From positions 9,982,001 to 10,046,000 of the forward strand of contig JANTQA010000029.1 of assembly GCA_027625915.1 (NCBI GenBank): a stretch of DNA of 64,000 nt. The letters are read 5' to 3'. Shown in pieces: positions 36,824-48,982 of this stretch; the stretch's first letter is position 1; every line of letters begins with the position of its first letter. Made by a program: the position numbers and the translations under genes. Source of the stretch: Anaeramoeba flamelloides. Lineage: Eukaryota; Metamonada; Anaeramoebidae. Under the pieces are notes generated by a model. That model did not search any database and was not told the origin of the DNA. It worked only from the letters and a program-made list of their open reading frames with translations.

Positions 36824-38052
36824 ACAGCCGTTCCAAGGCTACCATAAAATTTTAAATAAAACACAATTGATTTTTCTATTCTGATTTTCGATTTTTAAAA
36901 AATTCCTAAATAAGAGTTATTATTCCAAAAAAAAATTCAATAAATGAGCTATTATTCAAATTTTGAAACATCAAAAAAAAAATTCAAGATCACTTAAAGT
37001 CTTTCCAAGTCTACCATAAAATTATAAAGTAAACACAATTGAGTTTTCTATTCTTATTTCGGAATTTTTTGAAAATAGAAAATAAGAATAGAAAAATCAA
37101 TTTTGTTTTATTTTAAAATTTTATGGTAGCCTTGGAACGGCTGTATTTACTGATCTTTAAAAATTGTATCATTTTTGAACAATATTTTTAAGTGATTCAT
37201 AAATCTTCAAATTGTTTTTTTTTTGATGTTTCAAACATTTGAATAATAGCTCATTTATTGTTATTTTTTTTTGAATAATAACTCTTATTTCCGAATTTTT
37301 TGAAAATAGAAAATAATAATAGAAAACTTAATTGTGTTTACTTTATAATTTTATGGTAGACTTGGAAAGGCAGTATTATTAAAGTTTATTTCTTTTATTT
37401 TTTTTTTTTTGAAAAATGACTGATAAACCCATATATAAAAAGTGATAAATTATCCCTTTGATAAAATCCTAATCTAACTTTTCTGATTGTAAATTGTTAG
37501 TTTTATTTTTTATAATTTTTTTATTTCTAATACAGCCGTTCCAAGGCTACCATAAAATTTTAAATAAAACACAATTGATTTTTCTATTCTGAATTTCTAT
37601 TTACAGTCTTTCCAAGTCTACCATAAAATTATAAAGTAAACACAATTAAGTTTTCTCTTATTATTTTCTATTTTCAAAAAATTGGGAAATAAGAGTTATT
37701 ATTCCAAAAAAAATTTCAATAAATGAGCTATTATTCAAATTTTTGAGACTTCAACAAAAAAATTCAAGATCCCATTAAAACTTAAAAATTATTGGTCCAA
37801 AAGAGCCCAAAAAAATATCAATATTGACTAATCTTTAAAAATTTACCTTTTTTGAACAATATTTTTAAGTGATTCATAAATCTTCAAATTGTTTTTTTTT
37901 TGATGTTTCAAAATTTGAATAATAGCTCATTTATTGAAATTTTTTTTTGAATAATAACTCTTATTTCCCAATTTTTTGAAAATAGAAAATAAGAATAGAA
38001 AAATCAAATCTGTTTTATTTAAAATTTTATGGTAGACTTGGAAAGACTGTAT
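36824..38052. repeat. L-family composite of interleaved inverted repeats
   Basis: Two related terminal words recur in both orientations: CAGCCGTTCCAAGGCTACCA (36826, 37537; mirrored at 37128-37146) and GTCTTTCCAAGTCTACCATA (36994, 37604; mirrored near 37360 and 38030). Each is followed by ATAAAATT and an AAACACAATT block. Several ends sit next to TA. The pattern fits repeated insertion of TA-target MITEs into older copies of themselves. Confidence 0.75.
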
Positions 38053-38269
38053 ATTTACCAAGAGTATAAAGAAGTGATATATAGTTAATCGTATTAAAAC
38101 TTTTTTTAATATAAATCGTAAGAATAAAGAATTCTTTATATTTAGAATCAGTTAAAAATTGAAAATTCTGACTTTATGGTGGCCTTTCCATTAAGGAATA
38201 AATGAATGGATTTTTTTCTTTGTCTTCTAATTATCTTTAATTTTTGTGACTTTAACCAAATTATTTTTT

Positions 38270-38575
38270 TGAATGACAAAATTCCTTAAGATGAGGGATC
38301 TTTTGTGATTTATGAGATTTAAAACTTCACATAAAAAAATTAATTAAACTCTTCTATAATAACTTTTAATTTCATTTTAAGAATCGAATTTATTTTGTAC
38401 ATTACAAATTATTTCACTTAATTAGAATTGAAAACAAATGAAGATCACATTTTTCAAACTCGAACCTATGAAACCTAATGATTTCCCAAAATCTTTCGAC
38501 AGTGGACATAATACAATCCTAAACTTTTAAGAGAGCTAATCTCTTTCTTATCAGTAGTTAGTAGGAATTATATAC
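38270..38575 (+). repeat. G-family dispersed repeat, copy 2
   Basis: Matches 60700-61005 and, in part, 14640-14850: AAAATCTTTCGACAGTG, AATCTCTTTCTTATCAGTAG, GGAATTATATACTT. Unknown family. Confidence 0.6.
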
Positions 38576-39410
38576 TTAATTACTAGGTTCCCAACTTTGG
38601 GAGTGTTGAGTTTATTTTGCTATTTCACTTTCACTCCTCAAAAAGAATTTTCACACGGAAGTTATTGGAACAAAAATAAAAAAAAATTTTAGTCATCTTT
38701 ACCTTTTCAGGAAGAATTTTTTACTTTCTTTTTCAATGAAAAGGAAAATTGTAAATAAGAAAAAAGATAAAATTGTAGAAAATTGTCTTTTGGGGATTTT
38801 CAAGTACATTCAAATTTGAGATAATTTCAAACTTGTAAAAGCAAATGTAAAAAATATGTAGAATAACCAGAGATATTACTGTGAGTTCCGAAAGCTGAAA
38901 TGGAAATTCTAAAATATTAAAATCAAATTTTCAAATGATCTAACAAGGTTACGAAAATTGTGAAAATTGTGAAAATGTCTCAATAATTTCGAAAAGAATT
39001 TCTCAGTGTGTAAATATTACTGATATTACAAAACTCTTCCACGAGTGTTTTGAAGCATTACTTCTATATTTTCACCTGAAAACCTAGTCCTTAATTTTAA
39101 CCAATCAAACGTTTAAGGTTTTTTAAAAAAATGAGATAACACAAAAATGAATTATTTTATTTTTTTTCCAATATTTGACTGAAAAAAAAAAAAAGCCTAA
39201 TAAATTTAAAATTAAACCATTTTGACTTTTTTTATTCTCAATGAAAAAAATTTTCACATAAAATAACAATGAAAAAAAAAAAATATTTTCGCATATCAAT
39301 ATCATTTTAGATCTTTTATTTTTCAAACTTTATGAACTTTAGGTTAATATGTGATCCTAAGGGATATATTATTTTATATAGCCCAAATAATTATTTAATA
39401 TTTAGAACAT

Positions 39411-42400
39411 TTAAAAAAAGAAGAATGATAATAAAGTAAAAAAAGTCAATGCAAATGGGAAGAGGATGTTATTTCCTAAAGAAACAGTATCATTATCAGA
39501 ATCAGAATCTGTGTCAAATTCAATTTTATCAACCCAAGCACAATCACTATCTTCTTGATTTTCTGAAAATTTTTCGTACGACCATTGAATATTGTGTTCA
39601 CCATCTTCTGTAATGGTCAATGTTTGTTTCGCCCAATCTTCATCACCTGAGATTTCAACTTTCTTTTCATCATCGAGATATAGCCTTAAGTAATTCTCCT
39701 CAAGAAGTGAATCTACCTTCCAATGGAAAGTTAGTGTTCCCTTGCCACTAATGGTTGTTTCAAACCAAGTTGTTTGGTCAGCATTAATCATTCCACTTTT
39801 TGCAGAATCACCACCAGAATAGGATACTTCATCTTGGCCATACCATTTGGCGTCTCCACCTGAAGTGAAGGTTAAATCGGTGTTATCCAAGGCTTCGCTT
39901 AGAGATATCGTTGGTTCATCGTTATTGACAAAGCTTACTTTATCAACCCAACCTTGATCGTTTCCAGAAGTGTTATATGAATCTTTGACATAATTCCATT
40001 CGAGATCATGTTCACCTGGATCGGGGATCGTATAAACGAATTCAATCCAATCTTGATAACCTGAAATTCGATCAATTACAACACCATCAATAGAAAATTC
40101 CAAAAAATCAGCTTCTTCTTGAGAGTCGACTTTCCAATAAAAACTAATTTCACCACCACCATTGACTGTAGTTTCAATCCAAGACTCTCCACTGTGGTTT
40201 GTTTTGCCGCTTCTGGCTGAGTCTTCGTCATAATAATAATCCAAATTTTGGCCAACCCAATCAGCATCTCCTCCTGTGGTGAATGTCAAATTAGTGTTAT
40301 CCAGGGCTTCCCCTAACGAAATATTGGTTTGCACCTCTCTTTCAATAAATACGAATTTGTCAACCCAAGCACAATCTTCAGCTTCACCCTCGTCTTCAGC
40401 TTCTTTGATATACTTCCATTCCATCTTTAGATCACAATCTTCTGTCGTTAGAAAACTGTATTTGGTCCAATCAGTTTTTTCTGTGATTTCCATTTTAAAT
40501 TTCCTGTCAAGATAAAATTCAAAACGACTGTTTGAACCTGGATCTACTTTACAATAGAAGCTAATTGTTCCCAGTGAGTCGAGATATCCCTTCATGACGG
40601 TTTCCCCAGTGGTATTTATATGCCCACTTTGTGCAGCATCACCTCCATAATAAAAAACCTCTTGTTGGCCAAACCATTCTTCAGCATCGTAATAAGAGTC
40701 AGAGTAGATGTCTGTCTCTTCTGTGTCAATAGCGTAGTTTAATGGGATGTTGTTATTCTCTGAGAAATGATTGGGATCAAATGCCAATTTATCAACCCAA
40801 CCACAGTCTTCTCCTTCGGAGTCATATTCATCCTTAGTGTATACCCATTTCAATGTGTGTTCGCCAGATTGGAAAATTGAATAATTGAATTCTTCCCAAT
40901 CCAAATGACCCGAAATTTGATCAATGATCTTATCATCAATGTAAAATACCAAAAAATCAGAACCTTCTTCAGAGTCGACCTTCCAATAAAAGCTAACTGT
41001 TCCGTTGCTGGGAATTGTAGTTTCAAACCAAGATTCTTCTTCGTCATTTAAATCTCCACTTTCGGTTGCATCATCGTCATAATAATAATCCATATTTTGG
41101 CCAAACCATTCAGCATCTCCTCCTGTTGTGAAAGTTAAATTAGTGTTATCGAGGGCTTCGTCTAAGGCAATGTCTGTGTCAAATTCTTTAGCATCAAATT
41201 CTATACTATCAATCCACCCACAATCTAGTCCCTCGGGACTAATATCTCCTCTGGTGTATCTCCACCTCACACTGTGTTCTCCATCAGTGAGAATATTGTG
41301 GCGGTATTGTTCCCAATCCACATCACCCGAAATACTATTTTCAAGAAAATTATCAATCTCGAACTCCAAATAATCGTTGTATCTATTGGAGTCAACCTTC
41401 CAATAAAAGCTAACTGTTCCTGTTCCAGTAACTGTTGTTTCCATCCAAGATTGCTCATTGTCATTTAGTGATCCACTTTGAGCTGAATCATCGTCATAAA
41501 ACGATTTCATATTTTGGCCAAACCAATCAGCGTCCCCCCCTGTGGTGAAAGTTAAATTAGTGTTATCCACAGCTTCATCTAAGGCAATGTCTGTAACAAT
41601 AATTTTCCGATCAAAGACCAATTTGTCAACACGCCCACAATCCTCTCCTTCGTTCAAACTATTATCTTTACTGTATTTGAATTTAAGATAATGTGTTCCA
41701 TTATGAGAGTCAATCTTATAATTGTATTCAGTCCAATCTCTTTGTCCTGATATTCTTGCTACTTCATCATAATCAACAGAGAACATCAAATAATCCAATT
41801 CTTCTTCAGAGTCGACTTTCCAATAAAAGCTGACATTACCCATGCCTTTCAACTCAATTTCCAATGTAGAATATGAACTTTCATGAACAGCACCACTTTG
41901 TGCTGCACTGCCACCATAATAGAAATCTTGAGTTTGTTCAAACCAAACTTCAGAACCATTAGTTGAAACATAAATTGAATCAGAAAGATCTAGTGCATCA
42001 GTTAACGCTGATCCCTTTATTTGAATAAAAACTATTTGAAAAATTTCAATTTTTAAATTTAGTTTTATAATTTAGATTTTTTTTTTAGGATTACATTTTT
42101 TTATTATTTTTTGTTGGTTATTGTAAATATTTAAAAAGGAAAATTAAAGTCAAATAAAGAAAATAAAAAACCATAGGATAGAGGAAAAGAGGGGTTTTAA
42201 TTTGAGTAAAAAAATTATTTTTTTTTTATTTTGAAGGGAGTGCAAGTAATTTGACTCTTTTAGAATTTAGATTTTTTTGAGTTTTTGAAATGGATCCGAA
42301 AATATTCATTTAATTTTTCGTTTATTTTGAAAATTAAAAAAAACAATTCGATAGGTGTTTCTTAAATTTTCTCTTTATTTGCGAAAATCAATAGATTTTA

Positions 42401-42812
42401 CAAAGAAAAGAGAAAATCTCAAGAAAACCTAGACACCCTATGACACCTGATTACACTCTTTTAAACTTAACTAATTAACAAATTTTTAGTTAGAAATTTC
42501 AAATAGGAATCATAATTTAGTTTTACATTTACTAATGGCAAGATAAATAATGATTCTTAGTTTTAAATAATATCAAGTATATTATTCTTTAATTTCTTAT
42601 TATTTTTGTTTATTTGAGTTAATTCCTTAATCCAAAATTTTCGATTTTTTCAATAGGAAAGTCAGTGTCAAAAAAAAAAAAAATATTTTGTAAAAAAATA
42701 AAAAAAGAAATTTTATAGAAAAAAAAGAGAAAATATATTCAAAAAAGATTTTATTACTTAAAAAGAAAAAAATAAAAAGCACAATATTTTTTTTAGAATT
42801 CCCCATCAACAT
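39411..42812 (-). CDS. secreted/surface protein with six bacterial-type beta-sandwich repeats
   Basis: Two minus-strand exons: 42812-42758 and 42031-39411, giving 891 residues. The donor is GTAATA and the acceptor CAAATAG, with matching phase. The junction builds one signal peptide: exon 1 gives MGNSKKNIVLFIFFFL and exon 2 continues IFIQIKG, with likely cleavage near GSA. Six repeats of about 135-140 residues follow. Each has an A-[LI]-D-x-TNLTFTTGGDA start, W-x-GQ, YY-x-GD-x-A-x-SG, SFYWKVDS, an x-ISG-x-x-DW block, GEH-x-L-x-W-x-Y and DCGWVDK. Repeat 4 is the most diverged. The C-terminus is a hydrophobic stretch (ILFPFALTFFTLLSFFFF) after an Asp/Ser linker, suiting a GPI signal or membrane tail. 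I recall this domain from secreted proteins of anaerobic and marine bacteria, so horizontal acquisition is likely. The acidic motifs suggest calcium or glycan binding, unproved. Confidence 0.82.
42032..42757 (-). other. 726-bp intron of the surface-repeat gene
   Basis: Minus-strand GTAATA...AATAG intron that separates the signal-peptide start from the repeats. It contains a short palindrome (42350-42430, AAAATCAATAGATTTT core) related to the tract at 21900-22240. No coding content was seen. Confidence 0.6.
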
Positions 42813-44052
42813 ATTTTTAAAAAAAGATAATAAAAAAAAATGAAATTATAAAAAAGAAGAATCTATTTTTAAATGAATTTTTTTGGAATGATTTTTTTCC
42901 CACTTTATTTTTTACTCCTTTTAAAAAAAGAAAAAAAACAAGGTCTTTATTTAAATTAGTTTCGGTTTTCCTTTTAATGAAAATATTTTTCATTTAATTT
43001 TCTCATAAAAAAAATACCAGTTGTAAAGTGGTTACTTATAATACAGGAAAAGAGTTTGATCACAAAAATTACATTTACAACAGTTAAGATTTACATAAAT
43101 TCTGTTGAAATACATGATTTTTTATAACTTGATTTTTTAAACACCACTCAATTTGAAAAGCTAAAAGATTGACTATTCAAAGAAAAATCATTTTTAATCA
43201 ATTTGAGATTAATTTTTTTTTAAATTTATTATTTTCGACCAAAATAATTTTTTGATTTAAAATTAGGTAATAAGATATTATTATTTTTATTTTCCAATAA
43301 ACTGATTTCCAACTTTTTTTTGAAAACCCTTCAATTTTTCTAGCGCACAAATGAGACAACCTTTTGATTTTTTGGTTGGAAAACAAAAAGAGTAAATATA
43401 AAAAAGTAAATATCCAAAAAATTGTCATAAATATATCAGAATAATTCCAATTTTAACATGTTAATAACAGTAAATCAGTATTATTTTTCTTTCTCGTTTT
43501 TCAGGTTGAGAACTTGTCGTGTAATTTCGACTTCAAGATGAAGGAAATTTTACTTTCAGGCAATTAATTAGAAATACAATTCTTAACCATAAGAATAAGA
43601 CAAAACTTGTTGTAACTTTTTTTAACTTGATAGTCTGTGTTTTTTTTTCCAATAATTTTGATTCTTGAAAGAAGTAAAAAGGTTTAAGATCCTATTTCAT
43701 GAAATTAAAAAGTTTATTCATTAGGTACTTTTAAAAAACTGATATTTTGCAACTTCTTTTCGCGATTTTAATTTTTCAGAAAAAGAGACTGTTCGTTTTA
43801 TTTGAGGTGTACAAATATTTTTAATTTGGAAAACTTTTAAACGGGATTTCCAATAATCCTTTCCATTGAGGAAAAGAATAAAAGAGAAAACAACAGTTTA
43901 TAACCCTAAAAATGAAGTGTGTTAAGGAAGGTTTATCTAATTTTATTTTGGTCCAAAAGAAAAATGATTCTTTTGAAATAAAAGAAATAAGTTTTGCAAA
44001 AATTATTTGAGAATTTTCCCAGTTTTTAATGATCATTTTAGTTTATTTTCTT

Positions 44053-44221
44053 GGCTTGTATTTGAATTACAAATGGGAAAAATTTTCACTTTATTTTGAA
44101 TTTCCTTTTTCAGATAGAGTTTTTAAATTACATCTACTTTATTTAGAACTTTCTGTGTTAAAAGAAAAATTTGGAAAATAAAGTGAAAAATTTTTTTCCC
44201 TTTTAAAAATTCTGATACCAG
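44053..44221. mobile_element. MITE family E, copy 5
   Basis: About 169 bp with TGTATTTGAATTACAAATGG at left and TTCTGATACCAG then TA at right. Internal AAAATAAAGTGAAAAATT mirrors AAATTTTCACTTTATTTT. Confidence 0.7.
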
Positions 44222-44907
44222 TAATTCTGATATTCATATTATATTAACAAAAAGGCTGGGAAACTCGGTCAGTATATTAGGTGTTATTTGGATCATTCTT
44301 TTTTTTCTTTCAAAATGAAAGGGAAGAGAGCTGATAGAGAAATGATAAAAGCTGATAAAAAATACCTTTCCCAAAAATCTAAAAGAAGTCCAATACAGAA
44401 AAAAAATCAACAAGTTATGGGTAACTACTCTTGAATGACTTTGTGATTCTAAAACGTAATATTCCTTTGTGTTTGTTTGTTGGTTATTTTTTTGACAAAT
44501 TTCTAATATACAGTATGTTCAATAACCCTTGTTGACTTTTATATTTTTTTTCAAACTATTTATTGTTTTTTTGGAATTTTTTGGTTTTTAACTGTTTTGT
44601 AAAAAATTGTTGAATCGTGTTTTTTGTTTTTAATTGTTAATGAGATTAAAAATGTTCAAGAGTGTGTTTATTTTTAAAAAGAAGCATATTTTAAACATAA
44701 TACTTTAAATGCATCAGGATATCACGAAAAAATTATTTTTAAAAAGATCCATCAAAATATTTTTAACTTCTAAATAAATGAAAAACTAAAGATCTTCATT
44801 AGTCAATGAGAATTGATCTTTTTAGAGATCTAATTCGCACTCATTGTTACTCAAAATATGTTTTCAAATTATTTGATGAATTATCTTGAAGAATTTGTGG
44901 ATTTTAA

Positions 44908-45354
44908 GGGATTAGTGTTTACCAAGGAGAGGCCTAGGAACAAAAACTGTTGTTATTGGACTTAACTACATTCGTGCTACATGGTTCAAAGGTTTCTAAA
45001 AAATCGTTTAGTCAAGTAATAATATTTACTGATCTCATCAATTAAAAATGATCTGTGTATTAGTAAAAAACCCAGCAATTTCAGAATAAAATCTGCATTT
45101 CGCCATAAATTTAAAGGTTGAATTATCAATATTCAGACTACAAAGTCATAAAATATCTTTCTTAAATTTATGGCGAAATGTAGATTAGTTACTCAAAAAT
45201 TTGTTTTTTTTTTAAAATTAAATAATTAACGAATAAATTTTTTTGACAAATTATTTCTCAAATCATGGAAATATATTGATACTACAAATAGACTTATCAA
45301 AAGTAAACAAAACTAATCAGTCTTTTGGGCTTTTATGTTGATGATTATTGAGTT
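44908..45354. mobile_element. family B element, inverted partial copy
   Basis: Matches 14087-14529 in reverse: it starts at TTAA (44904-44907) with GGGATTAGTG, carries the TTTCGCCATAAATTTAA palindrome, and ends at 45354-45355. There a different TA-target element (CAGCCGTTCC) begins, so the remaining part is displaced or lost. Confidence 0.75.
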
Positions 45355-45424
45355 ACAGCCGTTCCATTCGACTTGTGAAGCTTTTTTCTTTCCTTTAAGC
45401 AAACCTGAAATTTTAGCTTTCCTT

Positions 45425-45525
45425 TAAAGACCTTTTAAAGACCTTTTAAAGATGCTTTAAAGACCTTTTAAACTTTTTTTCATTTTCTTTAAAAGACCTT
45501 TTAAAGATCTTTTAAACTCTCTTAA
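45425..45525 (+). repeat. degenerate TTTAAAGACC tandem repeat
   Basis: TTTAAAGACCTTTTAAAGAC-type units recur about seven times with a spacing of 10-15 bases. Each unit is itself near-palindromic around TTTAAA. Confidence 0.7.
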
Positions 45526-46838
45526 TTCTTTTAAAACATTTTCAAACAAACAAAAAACCACAAATAACTACTAACAAAAAACACTAAAATTAGTTTGAAA
45601 TAATTACTGGTATTTTAACAAAAAATGGGAATTTTTTTCACCTCATTTCCACTTTTTAGATTTTTCATTTTTTAGATCTTTCTTTCAAAACCCAAAATTC
45701 AAAAGATGAGTGGAATGAGGGTAAAAAAAAAACAAATTGCATTTCAACCCTAATTTTCAACTACTACTGTAGAAAAATTCAATTCAACTGTGTGCAAATT
45801 TAATCAGAAAGAGAAGGGGCTTGGATAAAATTCTAGATGTTTGGTGTTTCTTTTCATTTCTTTTTGTTTCTTTCTTTTTTTTTTCTTTGGTTTTTTTCTT
45901 TTCTTTTTTTTTTCTTTTTTATTTTCATTTTCAATCTTCTTTTTGGAAAAAAAGAATAAAAAACAAGGAAACGTTCCTAATTTGAAAATATATTTTTCAT
46001 TCCCCCCTTGTCTCCAATCTAATTAAAATTAGAAAGGAACTTTCCTTTAATTCCACTTCCTTTTCAAAATAAAAACAAAACAATTTTAAGGGTGTAGGTT
46101 AAGTTCCAAATTTTTAAAAGATTAAAGTGAGAACCCCTGAAAAAGAGTTTAATTGACATTTTTAGAGAGAGCACTTTGAAACTTAAGGGCTGAGTCATAA
46201 CGGTGATTTTTACGAGGACCACTCAACTAGCGATTTAAAATCCATTAAACCAAAATAATAAAAATTAAAATAAAAATTATTCAAATAGATTTTCCCTTTT
46301 ATTTGAAATGAGAAATCTAAACCAAAATTCAAAAAATTTCACACAGCTAAAACATTTCCAAACAACCACAATAATACCTTTTCTTCAAATTTTAAATAAT
46401 TTTAATTTTTGAAATTTTTGAAAATCATTCTTTCATCTTTTTAGTTTTTGTTTTGATTTCATTTTTTGAATTACGTTATTTGCAGAGAAAGGCAAACAGT
46501 GTATAAAAAATTATCTAAAAGTGTTTTTTTCCTAATGACTCACTTTTATTTTAGCATGTTGCTTGAATTTGTATGTTCTTTTGTTATTTTAACTTTAATA
46601 CTCTTATTCAGAAAAGAGTAATAGATTTTTATTTTTAAATCATAAAATAACTCCTCACTAAAAATACACCATTTTTAGAGAGGAGTAAAGAAAGCAATTA
46701 TGAAGTTTTTTTCCGTGTTGAGTCATCACAAAAAAATCCAAAACATGGAGTACGTGTTCATTTTTGGATTTTAAGGCGTCTACGTCATTGTAAAGTGGTT
46801 GAAAAAGAATTTCAACTGATTTAAATTCAATTTTTTTA

Positions 46839-47037
46839 CATTCAGTTCCACTTTTAAGGCACAAACTTTCAACGAAATTTAAGGCACAATAAAATCTCAA
46901 ATTAAGGTACAAAATTTGGAATTTTTTTTTTTTTACAATTTATTTTAACTAGAATTTGAATTTTGTGCCTTAAATTGAGATTTTTAGTGTGCCTTAAATT
47001 TCGTTGGAAGTTTGTACCTTAAAAGTGAAACTTACTG
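46839..47037. mobile_element. MITE family A, copy 3
   Basis: 199 bp between TA 46837-46838 and TA 47038-47039. It ends 25 bases before the ATG of the hAT-like transposase, so it probably replaced or moved its promoter region. Confidence 0.88.
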
Positions 47038-47444
47038 TAATCATATTTCACTTTAAGTGTTTATGAGCGTGCCACGAAAAAGAATTCAAATTTCTAAACC
47101 AGACACATCCATTTCAGTTCGTCAGAAATTGAAAGTGAGGAGGAAGAATCGAAGAAAGAAGAAGAAACAAAGAGATACTGTTTTTAATAATAAAAACACA
47201 ATCATTGTTTCAAATTCTGTTGAAAAGATTGAAACGAAAACAAGAGTAAAATTATTTTGATAATTAATCCCAAAGAACTCAACTAATATTTATTTTTTTT
47301 TTCTTTTTCTTTTTCTTTTCTTTTTTTCAATAGGTGAACCTAAGTAACTTGGTTGAGATTCTAAAAGAACCCGATATGAATTGTTTTAATTTTCTTGAGT
47401 CGAATAGAGAAAAGATAAAAAGGGGGGGCTTTTATCAGATACTA

Positions 47445-47642
47445 CAGTCAGTTTCACTTTTAAGGCACAAACTTTCAACGAAATTTAAGGAACAAAAAAA
47501 TTCCAAATTAAGGCACAATTTTTGGGGATATTTTTTTTCTCAATTTATTTTCCTAGAATCCGAATTTTTGTGCCTTAATTTGGAATTTTTTTTGTGCCTT
47601 AAATTTCGTTGAAAGTTTGTGCCTTAAAAGTGAAACTGACTG
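47445..47642. mobile_element. MITE family A, copy 4 (inside the transposase)
   Basis: 198 bp between TA 47443-47444 and TA 47643-47644. It starts CAGTCAGTTTCACTTTTAAG and ends with the mirror. It splits the coding frame just before the first Cys of the BED finger. Confidence 0.93.
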
Positions 47643-48785
47643 TATGTCGGAAATGTGGTGTCATTATTTGTGGTTCGCGATACAGTATGAAAAGACATTT
47701 ATAGACTAGTAAACACAGAAGAGGTTTTGGACCAATTGGTCAGACCGCATCAGAGCTAATCATCCAGGATAGTGTAGACAGAGTCACACAAACCTTCCTG
47801 CAAGCTTCTGTACCAATTGATAAATTTCATCGATTGGTCAATCGAGATTCGATTGTTGCGATTCGAACACTTGGTTTAATTCCTTCAATAAGAACTGTGC
47901 GGAGGTCAATAGTACGAGTTCTTGAAGAGAAAAAGAGTAACATGAAAAGAGTACTTGTTGGACAGAGGTTTTGTCTAATGATGGACGAAACTACTGGCAT
48001 CACTTCACGCAGTTTGTGTGCTGTTGTGGTAACCAACTTAGATTTCCGATTGTGTCTCAAAGTCAAAGAAATGGATAGATGCGATACCTCCTCATTGAAA
48101 AAACTCCTGGAAGAAACATTACTTGAATACGAGATTGATTGGCAACAAATTACAAATTTTGTTACTGATGGTGCAAGAGTATGCGTTTCATTAGGAAGAC
48201 GATTAAACGAACAATATGCAATACAACACACTTTATGTGCTGCACACTTACTGCATCTCATTTCACAAAAATTAATCGAGTCTTTTCCAAACATCAATGG
48301 ATTATGCAAATTGGTTCGTGTGTTTTTTAAAAGGGGAATACAAGCAGGCCGTAAGAAGCGATGGGAAAGTCAAAACATAACTGACATATTTCTTCCTTCA
48401 AAAAAAAGCTGGGGAACTTGGTTAAAATGTGTTTCAGATGTGTTCATGAGACGCAAAAACTTATGTACTTTTATAACCAAGGAGGAAACATCAGAAACTG
48501 CGAATCAAATGATAATGTGCTTGACAAATGAAGGAAGCATACAAGACCTCCGTATCATTGGATATTTTTCAAGACTATTTACACCTTTGATAGATGGAAT
48601 TCAAGAACAACAACTCCGAAAAGATACTTTAAATAGATGGCGAAATATCGAAACTTGGTTATTTAAAATGAGTGGGAAAGATTATGCAAAAATAATCAAT
48701 TTGTCGGATAATAGCGGAACGATGGGGAAAATTATGGATTTTCTTAATAAAATAAGAAGATACAAGCCACGATGGGAAGATGCTA

Positions 48786-48982
48786 CAGTCAGTTTCACTT
48801 TTAAGGCACAAACTTTCAACGAAATTTAAGGCACAATGAAAATCTCAAATTAAGGCACAAAATTTGTAATTTTATATTTTACAATTTATTTTATTAGAAT
48901 CTGAATTTTGTGCCTTAATTTGAGAATTTTTTTGTGCCTTAAATTTAGTTGAAAGTTTGTACCTTAAAAGTGGAACTGACTG
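48786..48982. mobile_element. MITE family A, copy 5 (inside the transposase)
   Basis: 197 bp between TA 48784-48785 and TA 48983-48984. It interrupts the insertion domain region between KPRWED and RIIYTHFYL of the transposase. Confidence 0.93.

Larger units (their letters stand above)
33578..39410. other. 5.8-kb interval without recognised genes
   Basis: Holds family P copy 2, family F copy 2, the L-family palindrome cluster (36824-38052), a G-family copy (38270-38575) and an N-family repeat related to 15060-15195 (36590-36745). Small ORFs such as 35076-35267 show no coding features. Confidence 0.55.
42813..47062. other. 4.2-kb interval before the hAT-like gene
   Basis: Contains MITE E copy 5 (44053-44221), the partial inverted family B copy (44908-45354), a J-like end at 45356 followed by ACCTTTTAAAG repeats (45425-45525), an E-like end at 45607 and MITE A copy 3. 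No gene is supportable. Confidence 0.55.

Noticed and set aside
40076-41468. Several short frames on both strands inside the surface-repeat gene.
   Set aside because: They are shadows of the long minus-strand coding frame and repeat with its period.
45841-46026. A Phe-rich 61-codon frame.
   Set aside because: It is translated T-rich simple sequence.
47827-48309. A 160-codon minus-strand frame.
   Set aside because: It is antisense to the transposase core, whose catalytic motifs are clear on the plus strand.
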